Assembly: GCA_029224185.1 (NCBI GenBank)
Contig: CM055198.1
Span: 2,351,712 to 2,415,711 of the forward strand
Source: Karalla daura
Taxonomy: Eukaryota > Chordata > Actinopteri > Chaetodontiformes > Leiognathidae
Length of the DNA stretch: 64,000 nucleotides
Direction of reading: 5' to 3'
Shown piece by piece: positions 25,632 through 36,700 of the stretch; position 1 is the stretch's first letter; the number at the start of each line of letters is the position of its first letter. Below the pieces are notes generated by a model, which worked only from the letters and a program-made list of their open reading frames with translations, ran no database searches and had not been told where the DNA came from. The position numbers and the translations under genes are program-made.

Positions 25632-26840
25632 AAAGTAATAATAACAAAAAAAAACAATAAGAAAACAAAGGGCAGTTATTATCTTCAGCAACATATCATG
25701 TTTTATACCTGCATGTGCACAAACAAAATTGTGCAACTCATTGAAAACAGGTCTAGGCTTCATTCTTGTATTTTATGTCTTGTAACTCTCATCAGCATTT
25801 CAGACTGTTGCAGTATTCATTTTAGTTTGAAAGCATCCATGCAGGTCATGCTCTGGAACTCGATCCCATCAGCAACTTTGTCCCAGAAACCCTATTCATA
25901 GTAATATATTCTGTCTCTACGGCAAAACATATTTTAATGCAGGGATTAAATGTGTTCAGAATAATTTCACCCAACCACATAAGTAATCTGGCTGTGTCTG
26001 CGCTCTGATTGTTGTTGGGTGTACAACATCATGGTATGAGCACTTTTTATGGTTTTATTATTGTCGATTATCTGACAAAGATAAACCTGCATTATGTCCC
26101 AGCACATCCCTAATGCATTCCTGACCTTTGAAATGTTCATTTGAACTACAGGCAGCCACATCTGTGCAAAGTGAGTCATCCGCTTATGCATTCTTGACAA
26201 GGCTTTGGTTGTCATAGGAATTTTCAAAATTCTATCCTGATATAACCTGGATCAAAGGATGCATTTTGATCCAAGTTTTCTTTCATCAGCATTATATTTA
26301 GCACTAACATGTGGTCAGACTGTATTTCTCAGAGTAAGATCAAGTAGATCTGGCTATCTTTAGTTGAACATAGTGACTGCGTGTCGGTAGAAAGTGATTG
26401 GTTTGGCCTTAATGTTTATTATGTTCTTTTGTTGCCATTGCAGTTACATTTGGAACTTTGTTGATGTGTCTTTGGATTTTTTTCTTTGTTTTTTTTGTAT
26501 ATGTGCATGGTCCTTGCGCGGGGTAGGTGTCTGAACAATTGTTGTATTCTGATTGAGGTGCCAAGAAGATATCAGTTGGTGAACTTGTATAGAAAGATTT
26601 GAAATGATGTTCATTTTGTGTCTGGTAATGGTTAGTATAGCTGAATATGGAAGTGGTGATACCTTGATAAACTGAAAGTTCAGCATGACCACAACCGATT
26701 GACAGTATTTTTTTTCAATTAAGTGTTAATAAAATGTCCACCAATGTTCAACACTCATGACGCATACTGAAGTGTATTATGCAAGTTAAAGTCAAAAAAT
26801 GAAAATGCTGGCTGAATAAAAGTGACATTTTGAGAAGGTG
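25632..26840 (+). other. nlrx1 3' UTR
   Basis: AT-rich, without coding potential, running from the nlrx1 stop to two plus-strand AATAAA signals at 26728-26733 and 26815-26820. The second, in the context CTGAATAAAAGTG, is the more likely end. Confidence 0.6.
26815..26820 (+). terminator. nlrx1 polyadenylation signal
   Basis: AATAAA about 1.2 kb after the nlrx1 stop codon; a second AATAAA 87 bases earlier could give a slightly shorter transcript. Confidence 0.55.
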
Positions 26841-27059
26841 GAATGTGCTTAAATTCTGACAATGTGTTCCTGAAAAAGCATGAAGGTTTTTTTGGCTCCA
26901 TCTTTTGGTGTTATGGTATTACTACAGTATGTTAAGCTGTAAGGAATTCTCTGCCATCTATGTTTTGATGTCTAAAATAGTGTCTTCAGGAGACATAGCA
27001 ATATAGAGCTTGATGATACACTAACACATACATAAAACATAAAACGTATATAAATTAAG

Positions 27060-27200
27060 AAAAAAAAAAATTATTAAAGTTTTGTACCTACAATTGACCC
27101 TTGGGGAACCCCACCCTACAACCACATTGATATTTTCCTAAAATACTGTTTTGTTTACAAATTTATAAAGTTGAATAAGAAATAGTTTTTCTAAAATCTT
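27060..27200 (-). mobile_element. Possible short non-LTR reverse transcriptase remnant
   Basis: On the minus strand about 27115-27085 reads GVPQGSIVG, which resembles the conserved VPQGS block of LINE reverse transcriptases. Flanking frames are broken. Too short to classify. Confidence 0.3.
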
Positions 27201-28529
27201 GATTGTCCATGGGGTCTTAAAACGTATTAAAGTTGATAAATTTAGGGAGATTTCAGGCCCTTAAAAAGTATTTAAGTCTGAATCATGATTGAGGTATGGC
27301 CTTTTGTTGGTATTCAAGATTCAAAGATCTAAATTGCTTGACTGCAAAAGCAGACTAGGGTGTTTTTGCTGCTGTGTTGTTGTTTCTATTAGTATCTTTG
27401 TCATTTTGCGTGACTCACTGTACTCATGATAGTGGTGAGAACAAAAATAGTAATGAACAGCAGGAAAAATATCTGTTATATATATCTGAGTTCCTGTGTG
27501 CATCATGCATGTGTGGGGCATATATGTGTGTTGATGTGACCAGGTGGGATGAGGTTTGTCGCTAAACTTTAGTGGATGGTGAGGTGTTAAGCACACTAAC
27601 GTGGGTAAAAGTTGCGGCCGCCCTTCAGTCCCTGCAGCACTGGAGGCCAGAGCACTGGAGCAACCATAGTCCCACAGAGCCAGATTAGTCCCAGGGTCAG
27701 GTGCCCCCAGTCCAGTCATTTGTCCCACTCTGCAGAAAAACTGGCCTGACCGCTAGGGCAAGAGCCCCCCCGAGCCAGATCAAGTCACCTGGAGGAACAG
27801 TCAATTTTGCCCAGCAACAAACAGACCTGGGTCCCATAATCCGGGAGGTGAAACCTGGGAAAGGCAGTGCTCCACCTTCCCCAGAAACTTTAAGCCAGAG
27901 ACAAACTTGTGGACTGTTTGTGTTGTTTGTATGTTGATGAGTTGAATGGTTATTCATCAGTTTCTTCTTAAAGACCTTGTAGTTCAATGAAGCTCCAACT
28001 GACCTCTGGTCAAGGCTGGTCACCACGGTAACACACACACACGCACACACACACACACACACACAAACACAGTTGAGGCTGGACTCTGAAGCTTAGGCTA
28101 AGCAGGCTGAGTCCATCTCAAGGGTCCAGTGCCACTTGGTTTTTTTACTTCGATTAAAGTGACTGACACATCTTATCTAAGCTACAGTATTAACTCCTTT
28201 ACTGATAAGACTAACATAAAAAGACATGTTTTTAGTGTTAAGGTGCAGAGATGAATATAACATGACACTGGAAATGGATATTTTTAAAGTGCTTGTTTTC
28301 AGTTTTTGTAAATTTTGAGGTGTTTATACTTAGTATAATATGCACACTATTAGGTTCGTTACAATTGTGTACGCATAAATATTCTCGACAATACTCCCCA
28401 GATCTCTTTATCAAATATTCCAGTTTGACATTTATTAACATTTTGAGTGCATTATTTGTTCAACAATGACATTGGGCTACAACTTGCCTAACAGCTGTTC
28501 ATCCAGTATGTTTATTTTTTTTTTTACAG
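27200..28529. other. nlrx1-pdzd3 spacer
   Basis: No exon recognised. Contains a GC-richer patch at about 27600-27900 and a (CA)n microsatellite at 28030-28066. The pdzd3 promoter probably lies here or upstream of the first exon described below. Confidence 0.4.
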
Positions 28530-28728
28530 CTCTCTCTTTAATCACCATGTATCGCAGTCAGCTCTGAATTTCTCTTTAACAGTGAGTAAATGTTTAACCT
28601 ACAAGGCTGTGGTGAAAGAAGACGCCAACTCACCTGCTAAGGAGTCACTTATTGTCGGAGTAGGCTGTGAACCTTGTTTCTCCACAGTGTGTACCACACA
28701 TAACAAGAACCCACGAGGCCCTTCACAG
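28530..28728 (+). other. Putative non-coding 5' exon of pdzd3 with uORFs
   Basis: Bounded by a strong acceptor (long T run, then ACAG) and a donor CACAG|GTAAG. Spliced to the acceptor at 30763, it runs into the pdzd3 start codon, with an in-frame TAA upstream, so it is untranslated with respect to pdzd3. It contains two short upstream ORFs, 28547-28567 (6 codons) and 28590-28640 (16 codons). An internal alternative acceptor (TTTAACAG) near 28582 would remove the first. Confidence 0.5.
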
Positions 28729-29126
28729 GTAAGCTAAACATGTCTCTGCTTTCCGCATTTAATTATAAAAATGATATTGATGTTACCATTATTCACTTGT
28801 AGAGAGGTCCGACTCTCATGGCTTTAAATTTTAGCCCTTATAACATATGGACAACATTTGGATATAGACTTTGTCCTTGTGATTTTGATGGTTATAAAAA
28901 CTGTTGTTGTTGATCTTGTAGATAAATGCAATGTTAGATTGCTGCTTTGGATTTAACATTACACTTTGACCCTGCTTGGTCCTTCCTGGTTAGACATTCA
29001 GTTCAGACAGCAAAATGAGACTAGAAAACAATCCATACACGGGACTGTAATAACTGAAAAAAGAGGGAAGTTATAGCGCCACTAAATGACTCACTGCAGT
29101 ATGTCCAAGTGTAAGAGTAATGTCAA

Positions 29127-29215
29127 GCAGGGGCCGCCAACCACGAGGCTGTGGACCAGTACCAGACTGTGAATCATCTGGCACTTGACCACACAGAAAA
29201 ACAAGAGCTTTTTAC
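29127..29215 (+). mobile_element. hAT-like element terminus
   Basis: GGGGCCGCCAACCACGAGG followed by GGACCAGTACCAGACTGTG resembles the conserved start of a widespread fish hAT-type repeat. No matching other end was found, so it is a fragment in the intron between the pdzd3 5' exon and first coding exon. Confidence 0.5.
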
Positions 29216-30179
29216 TGCAAGCTGTTTATTCATTATTGACCATAGCTGCCTGCAAGGTAAAAACTGGCCATTTTAATCCACCTCTCTATTTCACATGTCC
29301 CAGTTACAGTTTATCCTGGTATACTGGTAAATTTAACCGAGTGGTTTAATTCAAAAATCAGTTACTGGTTATGTTTTTGTTATTGATAGTTACTGGCATG
29401 TTGAGTGAACACAGAATTATTACCATGTCCTCATCTATAGACTCCCACCTCCAACACTTTGCAAATGACTACGACTTTAAAAACAAAAAAGAAAAGAAAT
29501 CCTTAATTTATGACATTTTCTGGATATCAAACAAAACAAAATCATGAGTATTATAGAGAATTACAGACTAGACATAAAGAATACACTTTCGGTGTCGGTA
29601 TCAACTAGGGGAAAAAGTGGAGCGCTCCCACTGGTTCCTATTACAATGTCATAGTAGTAACATGTAGAAGTATTGAAGGTAATAATAATATTTTTGCTAT
29701 ACATGTAACTTACCAATTAATTTATCATTTAATTAGTAGGAGATGCACCACATGAAAGGTGGTGGGTAGGTGTGGGCTTACTCATAGCTCCATGGCTCTC
29801 TGCTTATGTATCGGAGTTATGCATTGGAGTATTGGACTTTGTAGTTGATCAGCAATTTACGGCTGTATTCTCTGGATACTCCGGTAAAAAGAGCAGCTAA
29901 GCTCCCAGCCAAACACCACCTGGCAGTGAGTTGGATCAGGTGGCAAGGGAAGATGCCAGACAGCCCGAGGAAGCACAAAAGAATTGTGAGAATGTGCTGC
30001 ATCTGACTGAGCATCCAGTGAGGCTGGTCTACTCCCACTACCAATGCCTTGAACACATTCTGTTGGAGCTGCCATTGCTAATGCTATGGCCTAAAGATGT
30101 GGTTTGGTGAGATCATGGAAGAAAAATGTCCATCAGCCCCAAATTCTGGTTACAACGAAAATCAGCAGATAAAGTGGCT

Positions 30180-30340
30180 AAAATTTGTTTTTCCTGTAGG
30201 GTAGCTAAGCTAAGCCTTAGAGATAGGGTGAGCCGCATTCAGCCAGCTGAGGTGACCAGATGGCCCTTGGACACCTTCGTAGGGCGGTGTTCCAGGCATG
30301 TCTGTCTGGGCAGAGACTGAGAGGCTCTGAGATTCAGTCA
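30180..30340 (+). mobile_element. Very decayed LINE ORF2 C-terminal fragment
   Basis: Fragments read KAKLSLRDRVSRIQ and, nearby, bases fitting the 'leucine-arginine, Gly-His, Arg-Met' region of the same LINE family as at 6.6 kb, but in broken frames. Directly abuts the hAT-like MITE that follows. Confidence 0.3.
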
Positions 30341-30347
30341 GTGTAAT

Positions 30348-30679
30348 TAAGGATGGCCTGATCTGTTCACGTGATCAGAAATCAGGGCCAAGGAACGTAA
30401 TTAGGTGGAAAAGATAGGAATGGTGTGGAAAGATCTGGATCACTGATTTGTCCTGAACCGTGTTTTAAAAATTGACATTTTTAAACATCTGATGGCTCTT
30501 GAACCCACATGGTATGTCAGCTCTTGCTTTCACTCTCTCTCTAAATTCAACAAAAAGACAGGCCCGTTTGGTGGCTGGTTTATTCCATGTAGATGCCAGA
30601 CTGCATTGGAGTGTCAGATCGAGACTCAAAATGAAATGACTCGGACTACAGGGTAAAAAACATGATCGGGACATCCCTG
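30348..30679. mobile_element. hAT-like MITE with terminal inverted repeats
   Basis: Left end TAAGGATGGCCTGATC and right end GATCGGGACATCCCTG are decayed inverted copies of a CAGGGATGTCCCGATC-type terminus. The left end continues into a CACGTGATCAGAAATCAGG subterminal palindrome. Flanking 8-mers AGTGTAAT (30340-30347) and ATTGTTAT (30680-30687) agree at 6 of 8 positions, as expected of an old 8-bp target duplication. At about 332 bp with no transposase, it is non-autonomous. Confidence 0.65.
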
Positions 30680-30777
30680 ATTGTTATTGTTGTTGAGCTC
30701 ACCCAAATGTGACTGTGTCTATGCTTATGTTACAAATATCCCATAATGTCACTGTCTCCGCAGGCTGCTGGAGTGCA

Positions 30778-33700
30778 ATGGAATTTCCACGGTAAGTTTA
30801 TGCACAATGTTACCTCCATTTGACTCTTTTTACCTCTTAGTATTTTTATGTTACGGAAGTCAGAACACCACCACTTTTTCCCCTACAGTTCTTAAATATT
30901 TTACATGTTGCAATTGCTCCAAATCAAATAAAACTATTACTACAAATAGCAATATTTTACTACTTCTAATACTGGTTTTCCTTTTTCCACTTGTTTATTT
31001 TGTTTCATTAAACAGAGTGGTGTAGTGCGATAATTGGTTTGTGCTGCTCAGAAAAACTTAAATATTACATATAAATTATATAAATTAATTGAAATGCAAA
31101 TTTTTCCCAAAGATAACAAGTCTGATATTCACTGTGATTTTGACACAAAACTGTCTTTTAGAAATGTCATTTACTAAAGCTGATGACCATGTGTTTATTG
31201 CCATTGAGTTATGAGCTTTGATAGCTTTGATACCACTAAAATAGAAAACTCTGACCTGTGAACCCGATATGCAATAATGAAGAAACAAATGAAAACATAA
31301 ACATCATAACAATGACAACAACAATGATAATAATATGCATGGATCTTTTCTTAACCTTCAGGTTTACCTTCAATCCAAAGGAAGGGATTGATAATCCAGC
31401 TCTGGTCATCAATGATGATGCTGGTATGTTCTGATAGCCACACCCCTTAAAACAACCAATCAAAACCCCTCACCTAAAGTGACTCTGAGTTAACCATTTG
31501 TACAGAGCCTGATCTGCACCCAATACCCAGATTATGCCAGATGAAGCGTTTGGACGGAGGGAACTTTGGTTTCTCCTTGCAAAAGGACCACAGCACCCAG
31601 AATTTGAAGATCGGCCATGTGGCGCCATGCAGTCCTGCAGAGATCAGTGGTCTCAGGGAAGGAGACAGAGTGCTGGAAGTCAATGAGGAATACATTGATC
31701 ATACAGACTTCTACAGGGTTAGTGTGCCACAATTACTATCATTTACATTACTGGTGAATACATTATTAGCAAATAACTTGTGCTGCTGTCTTGGGGCCCA
31801 AATGTGGTAAGCACGGTGTACCTGAAATTTCTTAGATAATAATTCTTAGATAATACAGGTAAGACACAAATGAGAGAAGAACCTGCCAAACCTTTGTTAG
31901 TCAGTGATAAAAAAGTAGCTGTAGAGTTTGACTTTTTAAAATAAGTTGATATTTAGATAATTAAAGGGCATGAGATAAAACAAGATATTGCTTCATTGAT
32001 GTATTTATGTGTTTGTGTAAGGTTCATGAGGTGATTTAAGTAAAAAAAAAAAAAAACATTTAGCGTCTCCAATCAGTATGCATGTTTTTCGACTGTGGGA
32101 GGAAAGCAGCGCACCAGGGAAAAACCTGGCAAACTTCACACCGAAACAGACAGAAACTGGGGACAGCGAAACTACAACTTTCCTGTTATGACCACTGTCA
32201 CTGGGATGACATTAAATACTGAAAATTGTGATCGTACTATGGCTCTTTAGCAAATCTGGTACGAAAACATAAACTTCACAGTCAGTGGTTTCTGTAAATG
32301 TTATAATGCGCTAGCACCACCCACTGGATTGTGGTAGTTTCCATGATTCAAACTAATGACAGTGTTGACCCAAAAATAATCTAATTCAGGTTGAATGTGC
32401 GTTCTCTTAGATCTACTATTCTCCAGAACAATCTCTCCAACCAGTATGATGTCCAATAACACGTCCAATAACATTTTATTGGACTTTATTCATTTTCTTG
32501 GAATTCTACTATACAATTTATTTGCAGAGAAATAAAAAAAAACAATTTCTTGACCTTGCAATGGATTGGCACATTGTGTTGCAGGGGTAAATCCTCAACC
32601 CTTAGGCCACAGGTGACCCTGATGCATCTCTTCTCTGTTAGAGATGTTTAGGCAAGTGGTAAACTTGTTGGGCTTGCAGAAGGATAATTTTATCTGGTAT
32701 GAGTGTTTTTGTACAAACATAGACAGTTGCAAGTTTTTAAATTCAGCCCCTTGCTTTAGCAGAAACATGGCTCCCACTGATTTTTAAATTTTAAGAATTT
32801 TGCACTTCAAAAATGGTACCTTGTACAGTCTGATGGTGGTAAAAGATATGTTTTCCCTAGAATTTCAAAGGCTGAAATAAAGAGGGCAAGAAATGTTAAC
32901 CCATGTTATCCCATCCCCAACCAGGAAAAACAACATCCAAGTCATTTAACTTTTATTCCTCAGATGATCTTCTCTCTAATCATAAAACCACATTCATTAA
33001 AATATACAAGATATATTTATGGAATGATAGAAACCATTTTGGGTGTTCGATTGAATAATTATTTGTGTGAGCATATTTCTTCACATGCTATAAGACCTAC
33101 TCACCCACATAAAATTCCCTATCGTTTATTTTTAGAGAGAAAAATGTGACTTACTGTTGTTATTGAGAAAGTCAAGCCATCAGCAGGTGTCAGCTGGATG
33201 AAGCAAAAGGCAGGCTCTCTCCGTCTAAATCTGAATTTAATTCTTAGGCAGACTTAGAAGCCACAGTTTTTGTCAATTAGAACACGACATTGAAAGATTG
33301 AAGGAACAGGACCTTCAAGGCAGGAGTGGTGAAAAGAGGAATTCAGATTTCTAAAGCAATTATAAATTGTACTCTCGCTGTAATAATCTGACAGGTGGTG
33401 AGGAAGATCCAGTCAAGTGGCTTGCATCTGTTTGTCCTTGTGTTGACAACTGAGGAGTATGAACAGGTATTGTATTAAGCTATTAGCTAAACATTGAAAT
33501 CTTTCCAGTGTGCGAATAAATATTGCTCTACATTCTTCAGGCTACTATGGGGAGAGGGATGTAAGGGATGAAACTGCAGTAGTCTAGGAAGGCACCAATA
33601 AAAGTGGAAAGCTGAAACACTAGCTCAATGGACAAAGCAGTAGAAAAGAAGGGACTGCTGAGAGAAGAAAGAACAAGGTCAGGTCGATTAAAGTTAACAG

Positions 33701-36700
33701 ATGAGCTCAGAGGAGTGTCACACAGCAAGGGACTGGCACAAATTAGGGACTCAAAAGCACAGCTCATCACAGGAGCTATTCACAAAGATTTTTAGTACAG
33801 GTTTGGTACAAGAGCGATGATGAGTCCATTAACAATGGAGGCACAAAGGGAATGAGCAAAGGCACGCTCAAATTCACAGAGCAGAGTTGGAGGACAGACC
33901 TCAGTCCAGAAGGCAGAGGCACACGGGCAGCAAGCTAGAGGCAAAGCCCAAAACACAGAAAATTAGTTAATTCATAAGGAGTCAGTCCAATAGGCAGAGG
34001 TTCAGGAACCACAACTCTAAAAGGTCGATCCAAAATCCTAGGACCAGGTGCCTAAGCATGGCCTGGATCCCAACATACAGCACAACTGGAAGAGGTGTGC
34101 TTCGGTACGATACAGCTGGTATTGCTTGTAGAAGTTCTGTTCCAAAGTTCTGCCGTTCTGCCGTCCTTGTATTTTCCCTCAATTTGTAGTATGTCAGTAT
34201 GTCTAATGCAACATTACTGACATCATCCCAGGTGACTCCGAATTGCCATGTGCCCTGCAGCCGTAGCATACTGACGCGTTGGTCTGGCCTTTATCCCCCC
34301 CCCCCCCACCTGTGCCACACCTAGCCAGCGCTTTGCCACAATCAGTCTGACCTTTAACCCCCCCCCATCATTTACCTCCGTTAACATTGCTGTGCGTTGC
34401 AATGCGCGTTGTGCGATGACATCATTGCTCTTCTGCACATGCAGGCCTGTTCTCGGCCGTGAACTATTCACAGGTCGCATTTGAAAAGTAATGTTGATCT
34501 GTGTAAATCTGTGCTGAAAAGTTATCAAAAGGAAGGGAAACATCTCAGTGAGCTGCAGGTGTATGCATCTTCTCTTCAACACTTCTACACAAAATTGATT
34601 TGATTAATGTGAGTTGTGCAATGCAGAACCACATGAACTCACCCATCCATAACATTAGTCCTGCTGATGTATCCCCAGGCAGTTTCTCTTGGTGTTGACC
34701 TGCAGCGGCTGGCCAAGGCCAGCAAAGGTGAGGGCTGGTCCAAACCCAGGCTGTGTCACATCAGCAGACACCCAGAGCAGGGCCTGGGAATGGTACTCTC
34801 AGAGAAAGGTACTGTAACACCACTTCATTCTATCTAACGTTTACCTTTAATGGATATACTCAGTTTAGTTGTATCCATCCCTCCATTGTCATTTTGTACC
34901 TTAACAGTGTCACAGGGGTTTGCTGAGGCTTTGCCTCGTGCACACAGGGCAGGGAATATACCCTGGACAGTTTGCCACTCAATTACAGGAGACACACACC
35001 ATTCGCTCTCACAATCACACCTAGAGGCAATTTAGAGTCTCCAATCAGCCAAAATATGCATGTTTTTGGACTGTGGGAGGAAACTGCAGCACCATGAGAA
35101 AATGCAGACACAGGGAATATAAGGAACATGCAAACTCTACACAGAAGGACCCTTTACTTACACGTGACTCCTAATTTCCCCTTGACTGTCTGTATAGATT
35201 AGATTAGATTCAACTTTATTGTCATTGTCATTGTATATGTGAAAGGGACAAAGCAACAAAATGCAGACTGTGTCTAATCAGCAGTGATAAATAGAGATGT
35301 AGATAGTGATTGGGGGTGCTAGATATGCAGCAAAACTGATTTACAAAAATAAATAAATAAATGAAATGAGGAGAATCATAGTGTAGTATGTGCAGTAATT
35401 CAGACAGTGTTTGGCTAAATTTGCATTGTATATAAATGATTTATAGAATATGCACAATATACAGTCCAATGTGTTGAATGTATTAAATATAAGTGAAAAT
35501 TACAGTATACTACAATGGTGGAGGAAGTGGTTCGCTCCAGTAGAGAGGATAGTGAGTGTGTGGATGTGTGTGATGTGAGCGGGTGCAGTCCATTCCAGTT
35601 TATTTAGCAGGAATTAATTCACACTCCTGAAACTGTTAAAAACACTGTTAGGCACAGTTTTTTTTTTTTTTAAAGACAATCATCAGCCGCTCAAAATCAC
35701 TACCTTTACAGACATCTCCCCAAAACTTTCTCTTATCCAGTACTGCACCTGGCACCTTCCCCCAGGAACATGACTGTAAATGGGCTCCTAATGGGAAGGC
35801 CTGGTTTGGCAGTTCATGAGGCCAAAGGGGAGAATGGCCAAATGCACTCTAGGGGAGAGGTGAGAAACATTCGTATGTGACTGTAGAACCAAAGCATCGG
35901 AAAAACAACTCCTCAACTACTAGGTTTCACCTTAATTTGTGGTAATTACCATTCCCAGACACCTGCTGGCTAGATGGCGTGTGAAAATAACTCGGGTTGA
36001 ACAAGCACTTTGTATTAAATCTTCCCCTCTAAATTAGAGGTCACAGGGCATCGCTGTGACACTCCTGGTTTGCATAGTTCTGATAGCGGAGGGGAAGAAT
36101 GCTATGGACCGTTCCAGCGAAGACTTGGTTGCAGGCTCCTGTTCAAACCACTTTGAAAAAACTCAATACAAGCACAGACACATGCATAAAGCAAATCCAG
36201 CACAGCCCTGGGACACTGTTTGGGTATAGAGGAGATTCAGAAAAGCAAATCAGTATAGATACAACATTTTGATATAAAATGCATCAGTTTTTACCACACC
36301 ATTCTCATGAATATGATATCTATGTCAGCAGGTCAGAAGAACCAGTACATCGTGAGTACAGTGTCTGACAGTCCAGCAGAGAAAGCTGGCGTAAACACTG
36401 GAGACAGACTGATCTGGATCAATGGGGTTATGGTATCAATGCTCACACACGCCACTGTCAGCAGAACTGTGAGTCCTGTTTCCTCGGTTAAATTTGACTC
36501 CAGCACTCTGTTTGTATGGATATGTGTGACTCTAGCAGTGTGTTTGATTGACAGATAAAGAAGATAGGGGACTCAGTGACAGTGCTGGTCATCAATAGTG
36601 AGAGTGAGTCTTGCTATGTCAAGAGGAAAATGCCCATCCTGCCTATAGTAGCAAAATGCCATGGCCTCCCACATACAACAAAGACCATGCATCTGGTCAA

